In this document: positions 55,158 to 63,003 of the stretch, piece after piece
How the letters are laid out: each line of letters opens with the position of its first letter
Numbering within the stretch: the stretch's first letter is position 1
NCBI GenBank assembly: GCA_021295835.1
Contig: JAGWBP010000003.1
Location: 4,676-68,675, forward strand
Reading direction: 5' to 3'
DNA length: 64,000 bases
Source of the DNA: Gemmatimonadota bacterium
GTDB lineage: Bacteria > Gemmatimonadota > Gemmatimonadetes > Longimicrobiales > Gaopeijiaceae
The notes under the pieces: generated by a model
Database searches by the model: none
The model's input: the letters and a program-made list of their open reading frames with translations, nothing else
What the model was told of the DNA's origin: nothing
Made by a program: the position numbers and the translations under genes

Positions 55158-56062
55158 GCTGCCGGCAGCTGCTCCGCCCGGCCCTGGGAGAGGGCGGCCA
55201 TCACGTCGTGCTCGCCGACACCCAGCTGCTTCGCAACGGTCGCGACCAGCTTCCGGATGTCGTCCGCGCCAAGCCCTGGGGTCCCCTTGGCCTCTGCCGA
55301 CGCCCGCCCCGCCTTCTCGACGAAGGGGCCGAAGAGGTCGACCGGGATCGGGAATAGCGTCGTCGAGTTGTTCTCGGCGGCTACCTCGACGACCGTCTGC
55401 AGGAAGCGCAGTTGAAGGGCCATCGGGAAGCGCGAGATGACCTCGGCGGCGGCGGCGAGCTTCTGGGAGGCCTGGTACTCGCCCTCGGCCGCGATCACCT
55501 TCCCGCGCCGCTCGCGTTCGGCCTCGGCCTGCTTGGCCATGGCGCGCTTCATCTCCTTCGGCAGATCGATGTCCTTGATCTCGACCGAGGTGACCTCGAT
55601 GCCCCAGGGATCGGTCTCGAGGTCGATGATCTCGCGGACGATCTCGTTGATGCGCTCGCGCTCGGCGAGGAGCTCGTCGAGCTCCGACTGTCCCACCACG
55701 CTCCGAAGCGTCGTCTGCGCTATCTGGCTGGTGGCGAAGTAGTAGTCCTCCACCTCGACGACCGCCCGCGCCGGATCGACGACCCGGAAGTACACGACCG
55801 CGTTGACGGTGCAGCTGACGTTGTCCTTGGTGATCGTGTCCTGGGGAGCGATGTCGAGCGCGATGATGCGCAGGTCCATCTTCCGCATCCGCTCGATCCC
55901 GTATGGGACGAGGAAGACAACGCCGGGCCCCTTGGCGCGCGTCAGCTTCCCGAGCCGAAAGACGACGCCGCGCTCGTACTCCCAGAGGATGCGAAGCGAG
56001 CTCAGCACGCCTACCACGCTGAGTGCGGCGAGCGCGGGGATCATCAGGAAGCCGAGGTCCAT
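55148..56062 (-). CDS. Slipin / SPFH-domain membrane protein
   Basis: The 304-residue protein has a membrane helix at about residues 5-22 followed by a stomatin/slipin-type SPFH domain: WEYERGVVFRLGKLTRAKGPG, VDPARAVVEVEDYY, QTTLRSVVGQSELDELL and VTSVEIKDIDLPKEMKRAM. A charged helix (QAEAERERRGKVIAAEGEYQ) and a hydrophobic tail follow. Slipins organise membrane microdomains and protein quality control, commonly with an NfeD partner that is not adjacent here. The ATG at 56062 has GGAG six bases upstream and was preferred to longer starts. Confidence 0.88.
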   Translation of the reverse strand: MDLGFLMIPALAALSVVGVLSSLRILWEYERGVVFRLGKLTRAKGPGVVFLVPYGIERMRKMDLRIIALDIAPQDTITKDNVSCTVNAVVYFRVVDPARAVVEVEDYYFATSQIAQTTLRSVVGQSELDELLAERERINEIVREIIDLETDPWGIEVTSVEIKDIDLPKEMKRAMAKQAEAERERRGKVIAAEGEYQASQKLAAAAEVISRFPMALQLRFLQTVVEVAAENNSTTLFPIPVDLFGPFVEKAGRASAEAKGTPGLGADDIRKLVATVAKQLGVGEHDVMAALSQGRAEQLPAAGD

Positions 56063-56161
56063 GGGCATCTCCGGTTCAAGTGCGCAGGCCAAGATAAGGT
56101 AGCCACCCGTGCGTCCGACAGCCTTGACATCGCCCCCGCCGGTGACGAGCATAGCACTCCC

Positions 56162-56235
56162 GCCGGAGTAGCTCAGCTGGTCAGAGCAGCGGAATCATAA
56201 TCCGCGTGTCGGGGGTTCAAGTCCCTCCTCCGGCA
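56162..56235 (+). tRNA. tRNA-Met (anticodon CAU), elongator type
   Basis: The 74-base sequence folds as a tRNA: acceptor GCCGGAG/CTCCGGC, D arm with AGCTCAGCTGGTCAGAGC, anticodon stem GCGGA/TCCGC around ATCATAA with anticodon CAT, and T arm with TTCAAGT. A normal G1-C72 pair and the lack of the three G-C pairs typical of initiators suggest elongator tRNA-Met; tRNA-Ile(CAU) cannot be excluded by eye. CCA is not encoded. Confidence 0.93.
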
Positions 56236-56305
56236 TTCGCGGCCAGTGGCCCGGGGTCCCGCCGGATTCCCGGCCCAGGGTACGGCGCGGCCGCTGGCCT
56301 ACGTC

Positions 56306-58072
56306 ATGAACGAGTCCTCCCCGCCCGCATCCCTGCACCGCCGAGTGGCGGTGGACACTCCAGAGCACGTGCGCCTCGACTACGTGCTCGCCGATCTCGG
56401 TTCACGAGCGGCCGCGCTGGCCCTCGACCTAGCCATTCTGATGGTGTCCCTGATGCTGCTCGGCATGGGGCTCTACTTCGCGGGCCGCCTGGGCGATGTG
56501 CTCGAGTCGGCGAGCATGTCGATCCTCCTCTTCGTGGCCTTCTTCGCTCAGTGGGGCTACTTCCTGCTCTTCGAGGTGCTCTGGGGAGGTCGCACGCCGG
56601 GGAAGCGCGCGCTGGGCATGAGGGTGGTCCATGTGGGCGGCGAGCCTCTCTCCGTGCAGGGCTCTGTGCTCCGCAATCTGATCCGCGTGGTGGACCTGCA
56701 ACCGGCTGTCACGGGAATGGCCGGGGCCGTCTGCATTCTCGCCAACAGGCGGGCCCAGCGTCTGGGCGACCTAGTCGCGGGAACGATGGTGGTTCGCGAC
56801 GCCGGCGGGAGCGACCTCCTTGTCGCCGACGCGCTTCCTCCGGGCCGCGTGGGGCGCCCCCTGCTGTCGGCCGATCAGTTCGAGCTCCTCGCCGGCTACA
56901 TGGCCCGGCGTGAGTGGCTGGAGCCGCCGGTGCGCCGCCGCGTGGCGCAGTCGGTGCTGGGCGCCCTCGCCTCCGCGGTCGAACAGCAGGCGCGCTTCGG
57001 ACCCGACCCGCCTGAGGCGCTCGCGCGGCTGTACGGGGAGGAAGCGCCCCGGCACGCCGCCCGCAGTGGAGGGACGAGCCTGCAGGCGGCCACGATGGCG
57101 CGGGAGCGACGGGAGGACTGGGCGGCCTACTCGAATCTGGTGAAGAGGGGCCGCAAACGAGGCCTGGACAGCCTCTCCGAGGGTGATGTACGTAGATTCG
57201 GCCGGCTCTACCGCGGGATGACCGCCGACCTGGAGAGGGCCCGCACCTACGGCGCGTCGCCCGGACTGCTGGGAGCCGTGCAGCGCTGGGCGGGGGCGGG
57301 GCACAACCTGCTGTACCGTGACCGCGGCCGGGTGGCGGTCTCGCTGGGTCACTGGGTGGCAGTCGAGTTCCCGCAGGCCGTGCGCCGCTTCCACCGGCAG
57401 ATCCTCCTCGCCGCCCTCCTCCTCTTCGGTCCCACGCTGGCCACCTGTGCCGCCGTTCACGACGACCCCCGCCTGGCTCGCTCACTGGTCGGCCCCGGAA
57501 TGCTCACGCGGGCGGAGAACACCGTCAAGGGCGACATTGACGCGCGGTACCTGGAGAACGAGGTCGGAGCGGCCGCGATGCCCATCCTTTCGTCATCCGT
57601 GATCACCAACAACATTGGTGTCACCCTCATGGCCTTCGCGGGTGGCCTTCTGGCTGGTGCGGGCACCCTGTACATCCTTGTGTCCAACGGCATCATGCTC
57701 GGGGGTGCGCTGGGTGCCTACCTCAACGAGGGGGTGATCGGGGTCATCCTTGCCTTCGTCTTCCCGCACGGCTTTCTGGAGCTGGCCGCAATCTGCATCG
57801 GCGCGGGTGGGGGCCTCGGGCTGGGGTCGGCGCTGCTGCTGCCGGGGCGGCGAACCCGTGCGGAGGCCCTGCGGGAGCGGGGCCGCGCCTTTCTGTCCCT
57901 GTTGGTGGGCGCGTCGCTGATGCTCGTGGTCGCCGGGGTGATCGAGGGCTTCTATTCGCCGTCGGGGCTGCCGGCCGCGGCCAAGTTCGCCTTCGGTGCC
58001 ACCACGGCGGTGCTCATGCTGGCGTACTTCGGTCTCGCGGGACGCGGGGCCCCGGTGGCTGGCAGTCCGTAG
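56306..58072 (+). CDS. RDD-domain and SpoIIM-like fused membrane protein
   Basis: The 588-residue protein joins two families usually encoded by adjacent genes. Residues about 15-180 form an RDD domain (RLDYVLADLGSRAAALALD, WGGRTPGKRALGMRVVHVGG, NRRAQRLGDLVAGTMVV) with two to three helices. Residues about 255-588 match the SpoIIM family (DWAAYSNLVKRGRKRGLDSL, YRGMTADLERARTYGAS, then the helices around SSVITNNIGVTLMAFAGG and FVFPHGFLELAAICI). Neither has a settled function in non-sporulating bacteria; both often occur with DUF58, MoxR-type ATPase and related genes in an envelope-associated cluster. A DUF58 gene lies 5 kb downstream on the other strand. The ATG at 56306 leaves 70 bases after tRNA-Met. 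Confidence 0.85.
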   Translation: MNESSPPASLHRRVAVDTPEHVRLDYVLADLGSRAAALALDLAILMVSLMLLGMGLYFAGRLGDVLESASMSILLFVAFFAQWGYFLLFEVLWGGRTPGKRALGMRVVHVGGEPLSVQGSVLRNLIRVVDLQPAVTGMAGAVCILANRRAQRLGDLVAGTMVVRDAGGSDLLVADALPPGRVGRPLLSADQFELLAGYMARREWLEPPVRRRVAQSVLGALASAVEQQARFGPDPPEALARLYGEEAPRHAARSGGTSLQAATMARERREDWAAYSNLVKRGRKRGLDSLSEGDVRRFGRLYRGMTADLERARTYGASPGLLGAVQRWAGAGHNLLYRDRGRVAVSLGHWVAVEFPQAVRRFHRQILLAALLLFGPTLATCAAVHDDPRLARSLVGPGMLTRAENTVKGDIDARYLENEVGAAAMPILSSSVITNNIGVTLMAFAGGLLAGAGTLYILVSNGIMLGGALGAYLNEGVIGVILAFVFPHGFLELAAICIGAGGGLGLGSALLLPGRRTRAEALRERGRAFLSLLVGASLMLVVAGVIEGFYSPSGLPAAAKFAFGATTAVLMLAYFGLAGRGAPVAGSP

Positions 58073-58460
58073 ATAAGGCCAGCCGAGCGGCGAGAGCGGC
58101 GAAGTGCCGGGCTGGCAGGGCCTTCGCCTTCCGCTCCTCGGGACTCAACCCGCGTGCGAAGTCGAGACGCCTCACGATGGCGGCCACGGGTTCGCCGTCG
58201 ATCCTCACGGCGGCCACGCCGTCGCATTCGGGTTCCCTCCAGGGACTCCGGAGCATGTCGGACACCTCGTAGGGCCGGCGGGTGAGTCCTGCGGCAACGG
58301 CTACGGTCGCGTTGGCGGGGTCGGCCCTCCACGCCTTCCAGGCCCGGACGATGGGTCCCAGCGGGTGCCCGGGGCAGCCGTCAGCATGGCCAGCCGTGGG
58401 GCCTCGCTCGTCGCCATGCAACAGGCCGGGGGCTGGAACGCTCCAGACATGCCCGCCCAC
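58014..58460 (-). CDS. Uncertain hypothetical protein
   Basis: A 148-residue minus-strand frame has the genome's third-position G/C bias over about residues 36-130 (for example VRAWKAWRADPANATVAVAA and VAAVRIDGEPVAAIVRRLDF). It overlaps the end of the RDD-SpoIIM gene on the other strand by 59 bases and the integrase relic at its start, so at least its ends are unlikely to be original. I recognise no family. It may be a decayed gene within the mobile-element debris. Confidence 0.3.
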   Translation of the reverse strand: MGGHVWSVPAPGLLHGDERGPTAGHADGCPGHPLGPIVRAWKAWRADPANATVAVAAGLTRRPYEVSDMLRSPWREPECDGVAAVRIDGEPVAAIVRRLDFARGLSPEERKAKALPARHFAALAARLALSTDCQPPGPRVPRDRSTPA

Positions 58461-58508
58461 TACGGACGCCAGGCCAGCGCCCGGAAGGGGCCGGTCGCCA
58501 CGCTCCGG
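58386..58508 (+). pseudogene. Tyrosine recombinase (integrase) C-terminal relic
   Basis: About 40 codons read MASRGASLVAMQQAGGWNAP then DMPAHYGRQASARKGPVATL, which matches the last part of phage-type integrases: the helix before the W-x-x-x-x-M segment and the Y of the nucleophile region (family pattern GGWxSxxMPAxYxR). The catalytic Arg and His upstream are absent in this frame. It indicates that an integrative element once ended here. Confidence 0.6.
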
Positions 58509-58519
58509 GCCGAAGACAG

Positions 58520-58763
58520 GTGGGCCTGGTGCGCTACGTCAACCTCGGCAACCGCCTCGCCGAAGACTTCATCGCCCCGGCCGGGCCGCCGCAGCGCCGC
58601 GCCCATCCGGTCACCGTGAAGGTGGACGCCGACACGCTGGCAGGGCTCCGGGCCGAAGCGCAGGCCGCCGGGCTGTCGGTGTCGGCCCGTGGTCAGGGTG
58701 GCGCTCCGGGCAGGACTGCCGCTCGTCGAAGCCGACAGGATCGCCAGGACGCACCGGCGCTAG
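58520..58763 (+). pseudogene. Ribbon-helix-helix-like small DNA-binding protein, frameshifted
   Basis: From GTG 58520 the frame reads LVRYVNLGNRLAEDFIAPAG, then HPVTVKVDADTLAGLRAEAQ and AAGLSVSA, the beta-strand and first helix of a ribbon-helix-helix or mobilisation-type protein. Removing one C near 58700 would continue as VVRVALRAGLPLVEADRIAR and end at the TAG 58761-58763. The present sequence runs on in the wrong frame. It lies right after the integrase relic, consistent with a decayed mobile element. Confidence 0.5.
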
Positions 58764-58887
58764 AAGGTCCTACCTTCGGCGATCCGCGCACCGGAATCGC
58801 GGTCGCCAGTCTCCGCGCCGAAGACCGCTGGGCCTAGCTACGGGCCACGGAGACAGTGCCGCGCCGTCAGGATGGAGCCCTATATAG

Positions 58888-58919
58888 GGCCGGTACGGGG
58901 CTATAGGCCGGTACGGGGC
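58888..58919. repeat. Two 14-base direct repeats with 18-base period
   Basis: GGCCGGTACGGGGC occurs at 58888-58901 and again at 58906-58919, separated by TATA. Flanking ATA and TATAG make the block AT-tinged in a GC-rich context. It lies between the recombinase debris and the lipoprotein genes; it could be part of an element end or an iteron-like site. Confidence 0.6.
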
Positions 58920-59049
58920 CTCGATGCGCTCTCCGTCGCTCTATGGACTCCAGATTCTCCGATCAGGGCCAGAATCGCCCGTTTCGCAGCCCCTCGCAGC
59001 GTCAGGGGCCGTCAGCCTGGCTCTGGGCCGTCAGCGTCGCTCTGTGGGT

Positions 59050-59589
59050 CTAACATTCCTCAAGCCAAGCCCTTACAGTCTCGTATTCTCCGGATGCTCC
59101 GGCCAGCGGAACCAGCCCCCAATGGTCCTTGACCGCGACGTGCTGGCGGGCGTAGCGGCACTTCTCGGGGGCCGTGTCGATGATCCGCGCCGCGATGCCG
59201 GTGAGCTTGTCGGGAAACAGGGTGTTCTTGCTGGCGGCGGCGAACGATACGGTAACCGGATTCAGGTTGCCCGCATACGATGTGAAGCTGTCCTTCCTGG
59301 CGTCGGACCAGAGGCACCCGCCGGTGAAGTTGGCCTCAAAGGGCGAGACGTGGTGGTCGTGGACGATCCGCGCATCCGGCACGCTGTCGGACGGCAGGGT
59401 CCACGTCGGGGTGGCCGTCGCCGACACCGGGGGAGGGGAGCCCCACGTGGACGGGGCGTACCGTACACCTGCAGAAGCGCAGGTGTACGGGTCATCAGGA
59501 TGGAAGTCCACAGTCTCGTGGCACGCCGCCGCCAATGGCGCCGCCACCACGGCCAGGGCGATCCAGCGCCGGGTCGTCTTCAGTTTCAT
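59050..59589 (-). CDS. Small lipoprotein, downstream paralogue
   Basis: The 179-residue protein has a typical lipoprotein signal (basic start, hydrophobic core, LAAAC lipobox with Cys 23). The mature part shares long stretches with the protein encoded at 60111-60641: SPPPVSATATPTWTLPSDSV, DSFTSYAGNLNPVTVSF and LTGIAARIIDTAPEKCRYAR. Four further cysteines could form disulfides. I recognise no family. It lies 22 bases after a degenerate copy of a metallopeptidase gene, mirroring the intact pair upstream. No G tract as long as that in the paralogue is present here (five plus four G). Confidence 0.72.
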   Translation of the reverse strand: MKLKTTRRWIALAVVAAPLAAACHETVDFHPDDPYTCASAGVRYAPSTWGSPPPVSATATPTWTLPSDSVPDARIVHDHHVSPFEANFTGGCLWSDARKDSFTSYAGNLNPVTVSFAAASKNTLFPDKLTGIAARIIDTAPEKCRYARQHVAVKDHWGLVPLAGASGEYETVRAWLEEC

Positions 59590-59611
59590 CTTCTCCTCCT
59601 AGGCGTGTGTT

Positions 59612-60030
59612 CTATTGCATGTTCCAAAGCCAGGTCGAACGAATGCTGTCGGCGTTCCAGTCCGAAGGCTCGGTAGCCTCCTCCTGGGCATCGTGCGGTG
59701 TTTCAATGCCCGGAAAAATCTCCTCGTGGATTGAATCGTTGACACGGTTTTCGAGACACCACACGAAGTCGGACACGTCGTCGCGCGCTTCCCAGTCACC
59801 CGGCGTCCAATGTGGGTGTTTGACTTCGCACGTCGCGAACACCTTCATTACGTAGCGGGAGGGGTAGGTGGTCTTGTCCTCCGGCTCAAGGCGTTCGACG
59901 CCACCGGGGCCAAACGCCACCGTGTCGATCAGGTCGTTGAAGAGCGGCCGCAGCCTCCCGCTAGCCGAGATCGATAGCGGCAGCCTCGCCGTGAACGGAT
60001 CGAAGATCGTGTCTCCGCCGCCCGCCGTAC
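59612..60030 (-). pseudogene. Degenerate copy of the secreted metallopeptidase gene with central deletion
   Basis: The last 95 codons closely match the C-terminus of the peptidase at 60663-62432 (YVMKVFATCEVKHPHWTPGD, SDWNADSIRSTWLWNMQ). Upstream, in the same frame, about 25 codons match its N-terminal part (GGGDTIFDPFTARL). The roughly 380 residues between, including the zinc site, are gone. No start codon precedes the N-terminal piece in frame; the first possible start is GTG 59920, after the junction. The copy is therefore non-functional as a peptidase. Confidence 0.75.
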
Positions 60031-60110
60031 TCGCCGGCCGCCGCCGCCGGAACGATCACCCAGCCGCGCCGCCCGGCCGGGGTGCTGGCGGATCGGGTCA
60101 CCACCCCAGC

Positions 60111-60641
60111 CTAGCAGCCCCTGATCCAAGCCTCTGCGGTTATGTCTCCCAGCTGAAGCAGCGCCCAATAGTCCTTGACCGCGCGGATCTGGCGGGCGTA
60201 GCGGCACTTCTCGGGGGCCGTGTCGATGATCCGCGCCGCGATGCCGGTGAGCTGGTTGGGACCCAGGGTGTCCTTGCTGGCGTCGAACGACACGGTAACC
60301 GGATTCAGGTTGCCCGCATACGATGTGAAGCTGTCCTTCTTGGCGTCGGACCAGAAGCACCCGCCGGACATGTGGGCCTCATAGGTCGAGACGTGGCGGT
60401 CGTGGACAAGCCGCGCATCCGGCACGCTGTCGGACGGCAGGGTCCACGTCGGGGTGGCCGTCGCCGACACCGGGGGGGGGGAGCCCCACGTGGTCCGGTC
60501 GTATGGGGGGCCTGCTCCTACAAAGCAGGTGTACGGGTCACCAGGATAGAAGTCCCAATCTATCCCGCCGCCGCACGCCGCCGCCAATGGCACCGCCACC
60601 ACGGCCAGGGCGATCCAGCGCCGGGCCGTCTTCGGTTTCAT
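60111..60641 (-). CDS. Small lipoprotein, upstream paralogue, with homopolymer tract
   Basis: The 176-residue protein has a lipoprotein signal ending LAAAC and a mature domain shared with the product of 59050-59589. The segment WGSPPPVSATA is encoded across ten C on the coding strand (ten G at 60472-60481 on the plus strand), a slippage-prone tract close to the N-terminus. The gene begins 21 bases after the metallopeptidase stop and is probably co-transcribed with it; the lipoprotein might anchor, inhibit or be a substrate of the peptidase, which is speculation from pairing alone. Confidence 0.75.
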   Translation of the reverse strand: MKPKTARRWIALAVVAVPLAAACGGGIDWDFYPGDPYTCFVGAGPPYDRTTWGSPPPVSATATPTWTLPSDSVPDARLVHDRHVSTYEAHMSGGCFWSDAKKDSFTSYAGNLNPVTVSFDASKDTLGPNQLTGIAARIIDTAPEKCRYARQIRAVKDYWALLQLGDITAEAWIRGC

Positions 60642-60662
60642 CTTTCCCTACCTCCAGGTTGA

Positions 60663-62432
60663 CTATTGCATGTTCCAAAGCCAAGTTGAACGAATGGAGT
60701 CGGCACTCCAGTCCGACGGCTCGGTAGCCTCCTCCCGGGCGCTATCCGGGGTTTCGATGCCATGAAAAATGCGCTCGTGCTCCGAAGCGTCGACACGGTT
60801 TTCGAGACACCGCACGAAGTCGGACACGTCGTCGCGCGCTTCCCAGTCACCCGGCGTCCAATGTGGGTACTTGACTTCGCAGGTCGCGAACACCTTCATG
60901 ACGTAGTGGGGGTGGTAGTGGGTCTTGTCCTCCGGCTCCTCAACGTCGCCGGAACCATTGGAACCGCTTGTTGGGGCGTCGATCAGGTCCTTGAACAGTG
61001 CGACCACGAAGGCCACGACCTTGGGCTTCGGCCTACCCTCGACCGAAGGGATTTCCAGCGTGCCAGCACCTACCCCTACTCTGCCGCCATACACAGCGAG
61101 ACCCTCCGAGAACGCGCACTCGTACGACGACGGCTCCGAGTATGACCAGCCACCACCACAATTCGTCTCCCAAAGCCCCCCCATCGCCTTGTGGTGCAGT
61201 GCGTGCGTGTACTCGTGGGCGGCCGCGTCGTCGTGGTAGGCGCGTGACGAAAACACGATCTTGTCATCTCCGCGATGGTAGGATGCCCCAGGATCGCCAT
61301 CATCTAAATCAAAATCCACTTCCCACTTGACACGGCTCCGCGAGTATCCGAAGTGTTTATTGATGCGTGGGATGACGTCGTTGAGGTTCCGCCACGGCAG
61401 GTAGTCGTGTCTTTCTCCGGTCACGCCTAGTAGGCCACCACCACACAAACTTCGAAAGAAGCTGTACCAGGGGACAAACTCGTCCTTTCCCTCGACATAG
61501 GTCGTCTTCGGCAGGTCAACTCTTCCTCGCAAGAGCGGATAGTCTGCGGGCGGACATGGAAACTCTACGATCCCGTCCTCGGGCACGGTGCGGTACGTCT
61601 CTTGGCCATAAGTCTTTTTGCCGTCCGCCGTAGTGTATTGCCCCCAGACTCGGGCACCCACCGCAGGCTGGAAGCCAGCGAACTCGATAGGCTCTCTTCC
61701 GTCGTAGTAGACCACCAGAATGCGGGCACTCCCGCTATCGGACACGCTCGCGGCCAGCGGACGGGACAGAAGCTCCGTCTCCGTGGTGAACGGTCCCGGC
61801 ACGGGCAGCACTCCCTCGGCGAAGAGCGAATCCTCGAACACGTCCGTAAGCTGGCCGTCGGTGTCCGAGACGAACATCCACGCCTGGGCGTACGAATCGT
61901 CGAAGAGATACGGGCCAAGATCGCTTGCGGGGCCTTCCGTGTCGGCGTCGACCGCGACCATGTAGTATCCCGCAGCGGCAGCGGGAACCGTCACGGTCCG
62001 TTCCCATGTGTCACCGACGCCCATCGCCGGCAGCCGCCAGGTGGCCTTGGCCGGAACCGTGCGCCCAATGGGGTAGTACAACGGCTGCCCTTCCCCGGCA
62101 TGATCCATCGCCGCCTTCGTCGGAAGCCTGACGACCACCTCGCCCCCGTCTATCACCTCCCGCGCCTCTCCGGAGATCGTCAGCGTAACGGGGGCGTTCG
62201 GCAAAAGCTCGCCATCGGTCGAAATCGCGAGCGCCAGCCGGGGCGTGAACGGGTCGAAGATCGTGTCGGTGCCGCCACCGGACGAACGGGCCGCCATAGG
62301 CTCGCCTCCATCCGCCGCCCGCCCCGTGTCGGCGGGCGCGGCGGTGCCGGTCGGGGTCGGGTCCGTGCACATGGCCACGCACAGCACGGCGGCCAGGGCG
62401 AAGGCAGGCGCAGGGGTTCGGCTCGGTCGCAT
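60663..62432 (-). CDS. Secreted zinc metallopeptidase (gluzincin-like)
   Basis: The 589-residue protein has a signal peptide (hydrophobic core ALAAVLCVAM; a cysteine follows but the lipobox is imperfect). The N-terminal half is beta-rich with Ig- or CARDB-like features (LPNAPVTLTISGEAREVIDG, GDTWERTVTVPAAAAGYYMV). The catalytic part has the zinc motif HEYTHALHH near residue 416 and a downstream FSEGLAVYGG with a candidate third Glu ligand about 35 residues later, the arrangement of clan MA gluzincins. The C-terminal 110 residues (YVMKVFATCEVKYPHWTPGD) are shared with the degenerate copy. The start at ATG 62432 leads directly into the signal peptide. The substrate is unknown. Confidence 0.75.
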   Translation of the reverse strand: MRPSRTPAPAFALAAVLCVAMCTDPTPTGTAAPADTGRAADGGEPMAARSSGGGTDTIFDPFTPRLALAISTDGELLPNAPVTLTISGEAREVIDGGEVVVRLPTKAAMDHAGEGQPLYYPIGRTVPAKATWRLPAMGVGDTWERTVTVPAAAAGYYMVAVDADTEGPASDLGPYLFDDSYAQAWMFVSDTDGQLTDVFEDSLFAEGVLPVPGPFTTETELLSRPLAASVSDSGSARILVVYYDGREPIEFAGFQPAVGARVWGQYTTADGKKTYGQETYRTVPEDGIVEFPCPPADYPLLRGRVDLPKTTYVEGKDEFVPWYSFFRSLCGGGLLGVTGERHDYLPWRNLNDVIPRINKHFGYSRSRVKWEVDFDLDDGDPGASYHRGDDKIVFSSRAYHDDAAAHEYTHALHHKAMGGLWETNCGGGWSYSEPSSYECAFSEGLAVYGGRVGVGAGTLEIPSVEGRPKPKVVAFVVALFKDLIDAPTSGSNGSGDVEEPEDKTHYHPHYVMKVFATCEVKYPHWTPGDWEARDDVSDFVRCLENRVDASEHERIFHGIETPDSAREEATEPSDWSADSIRSTWLWNMQ

Positions 62433-62498
62433 CGTCAGGGGCTCCCTTCTCATAACGATGGAGGTGAACGGCCCGCACGGCAAGGCCGGGCCGGCTTG

Positions 62499-63002
62499 TC
62501 AGAACGTTCGGAATGGAAGGAAACCCACACAACCGTACCCGCTTGTTCGCCGGGGAGCGCGGGCGGCAGACTGACCGCCCCGGCCCCAACCTGATACCGG
62601 CTCTTGTATTCGGCGGGCGGCCCGGCGGAATCGCCGGAATCGGCCTCCCTTTTCCGAATCGTTCTGACGCCGGGCAACTTGGGAACCGCCAGCCAGCCGC
62701 GCAGGGAGACCCGCCCTCAGCACCCAGGCAACCAGGTACATCGAAGCCCCCACAGCGTCATAGGCCCGTTGCCGGTCCCGCTCCAGGGGACGCCGGAAGC
62801 CTCCGTCCCGCTTCCGGGCCAGCAAGTAGGCCAGCGAGTCGGGATCGAACCGCAGCTCGGGGCCGCAGTGCGCCAGCTCGATCAGGGTCGCCACGTCGTC
62901 AGCGAGCCAGTGGCCGCCCCACGGCTCGACGTGGCCGGAGGCGATCAGGGGGACGGGTAGGCTCAACGGGTACCGCGATCCGTAGCCATGCAGCCCGTGC
63001 AT
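62499..63002 (-). CDS. Hypothetical protein directly downstream of the DUF58 gene
   Basis: The frame begins at an ATG one base after the DUF58 stop and reads GLHGYGSRYPLSLPVPLIAS, then ADDVATLIELAHCGPELRFD and DSLAYLLARKRDGGFRRPLE, with strong third-position G/C bias over the first 110 codons. The last 55 residues look random, so the original gene may have been truncated by the neighbouring rearrangement. I recognise no family. Co-translation with the DUF58 gene is likely if it is real. Confidence 0.4.
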   Translation of the reverse strand: MHGLHGYGSRYPLSLPVPLIASGHVEPWGGHWLADDVATLIELAHCGPELRFDPDSLAYLLARKRDGGFRRPLERDRQRAYDAVGASMYLVAWVLRAGLPARLAGGSQVARRQNDSEKGGRFRRFRRAARRIQEPVSGWGRGGQSAARAPRRTSGYGCVGFLPFRTF

Positions 63003-63003
63003 C

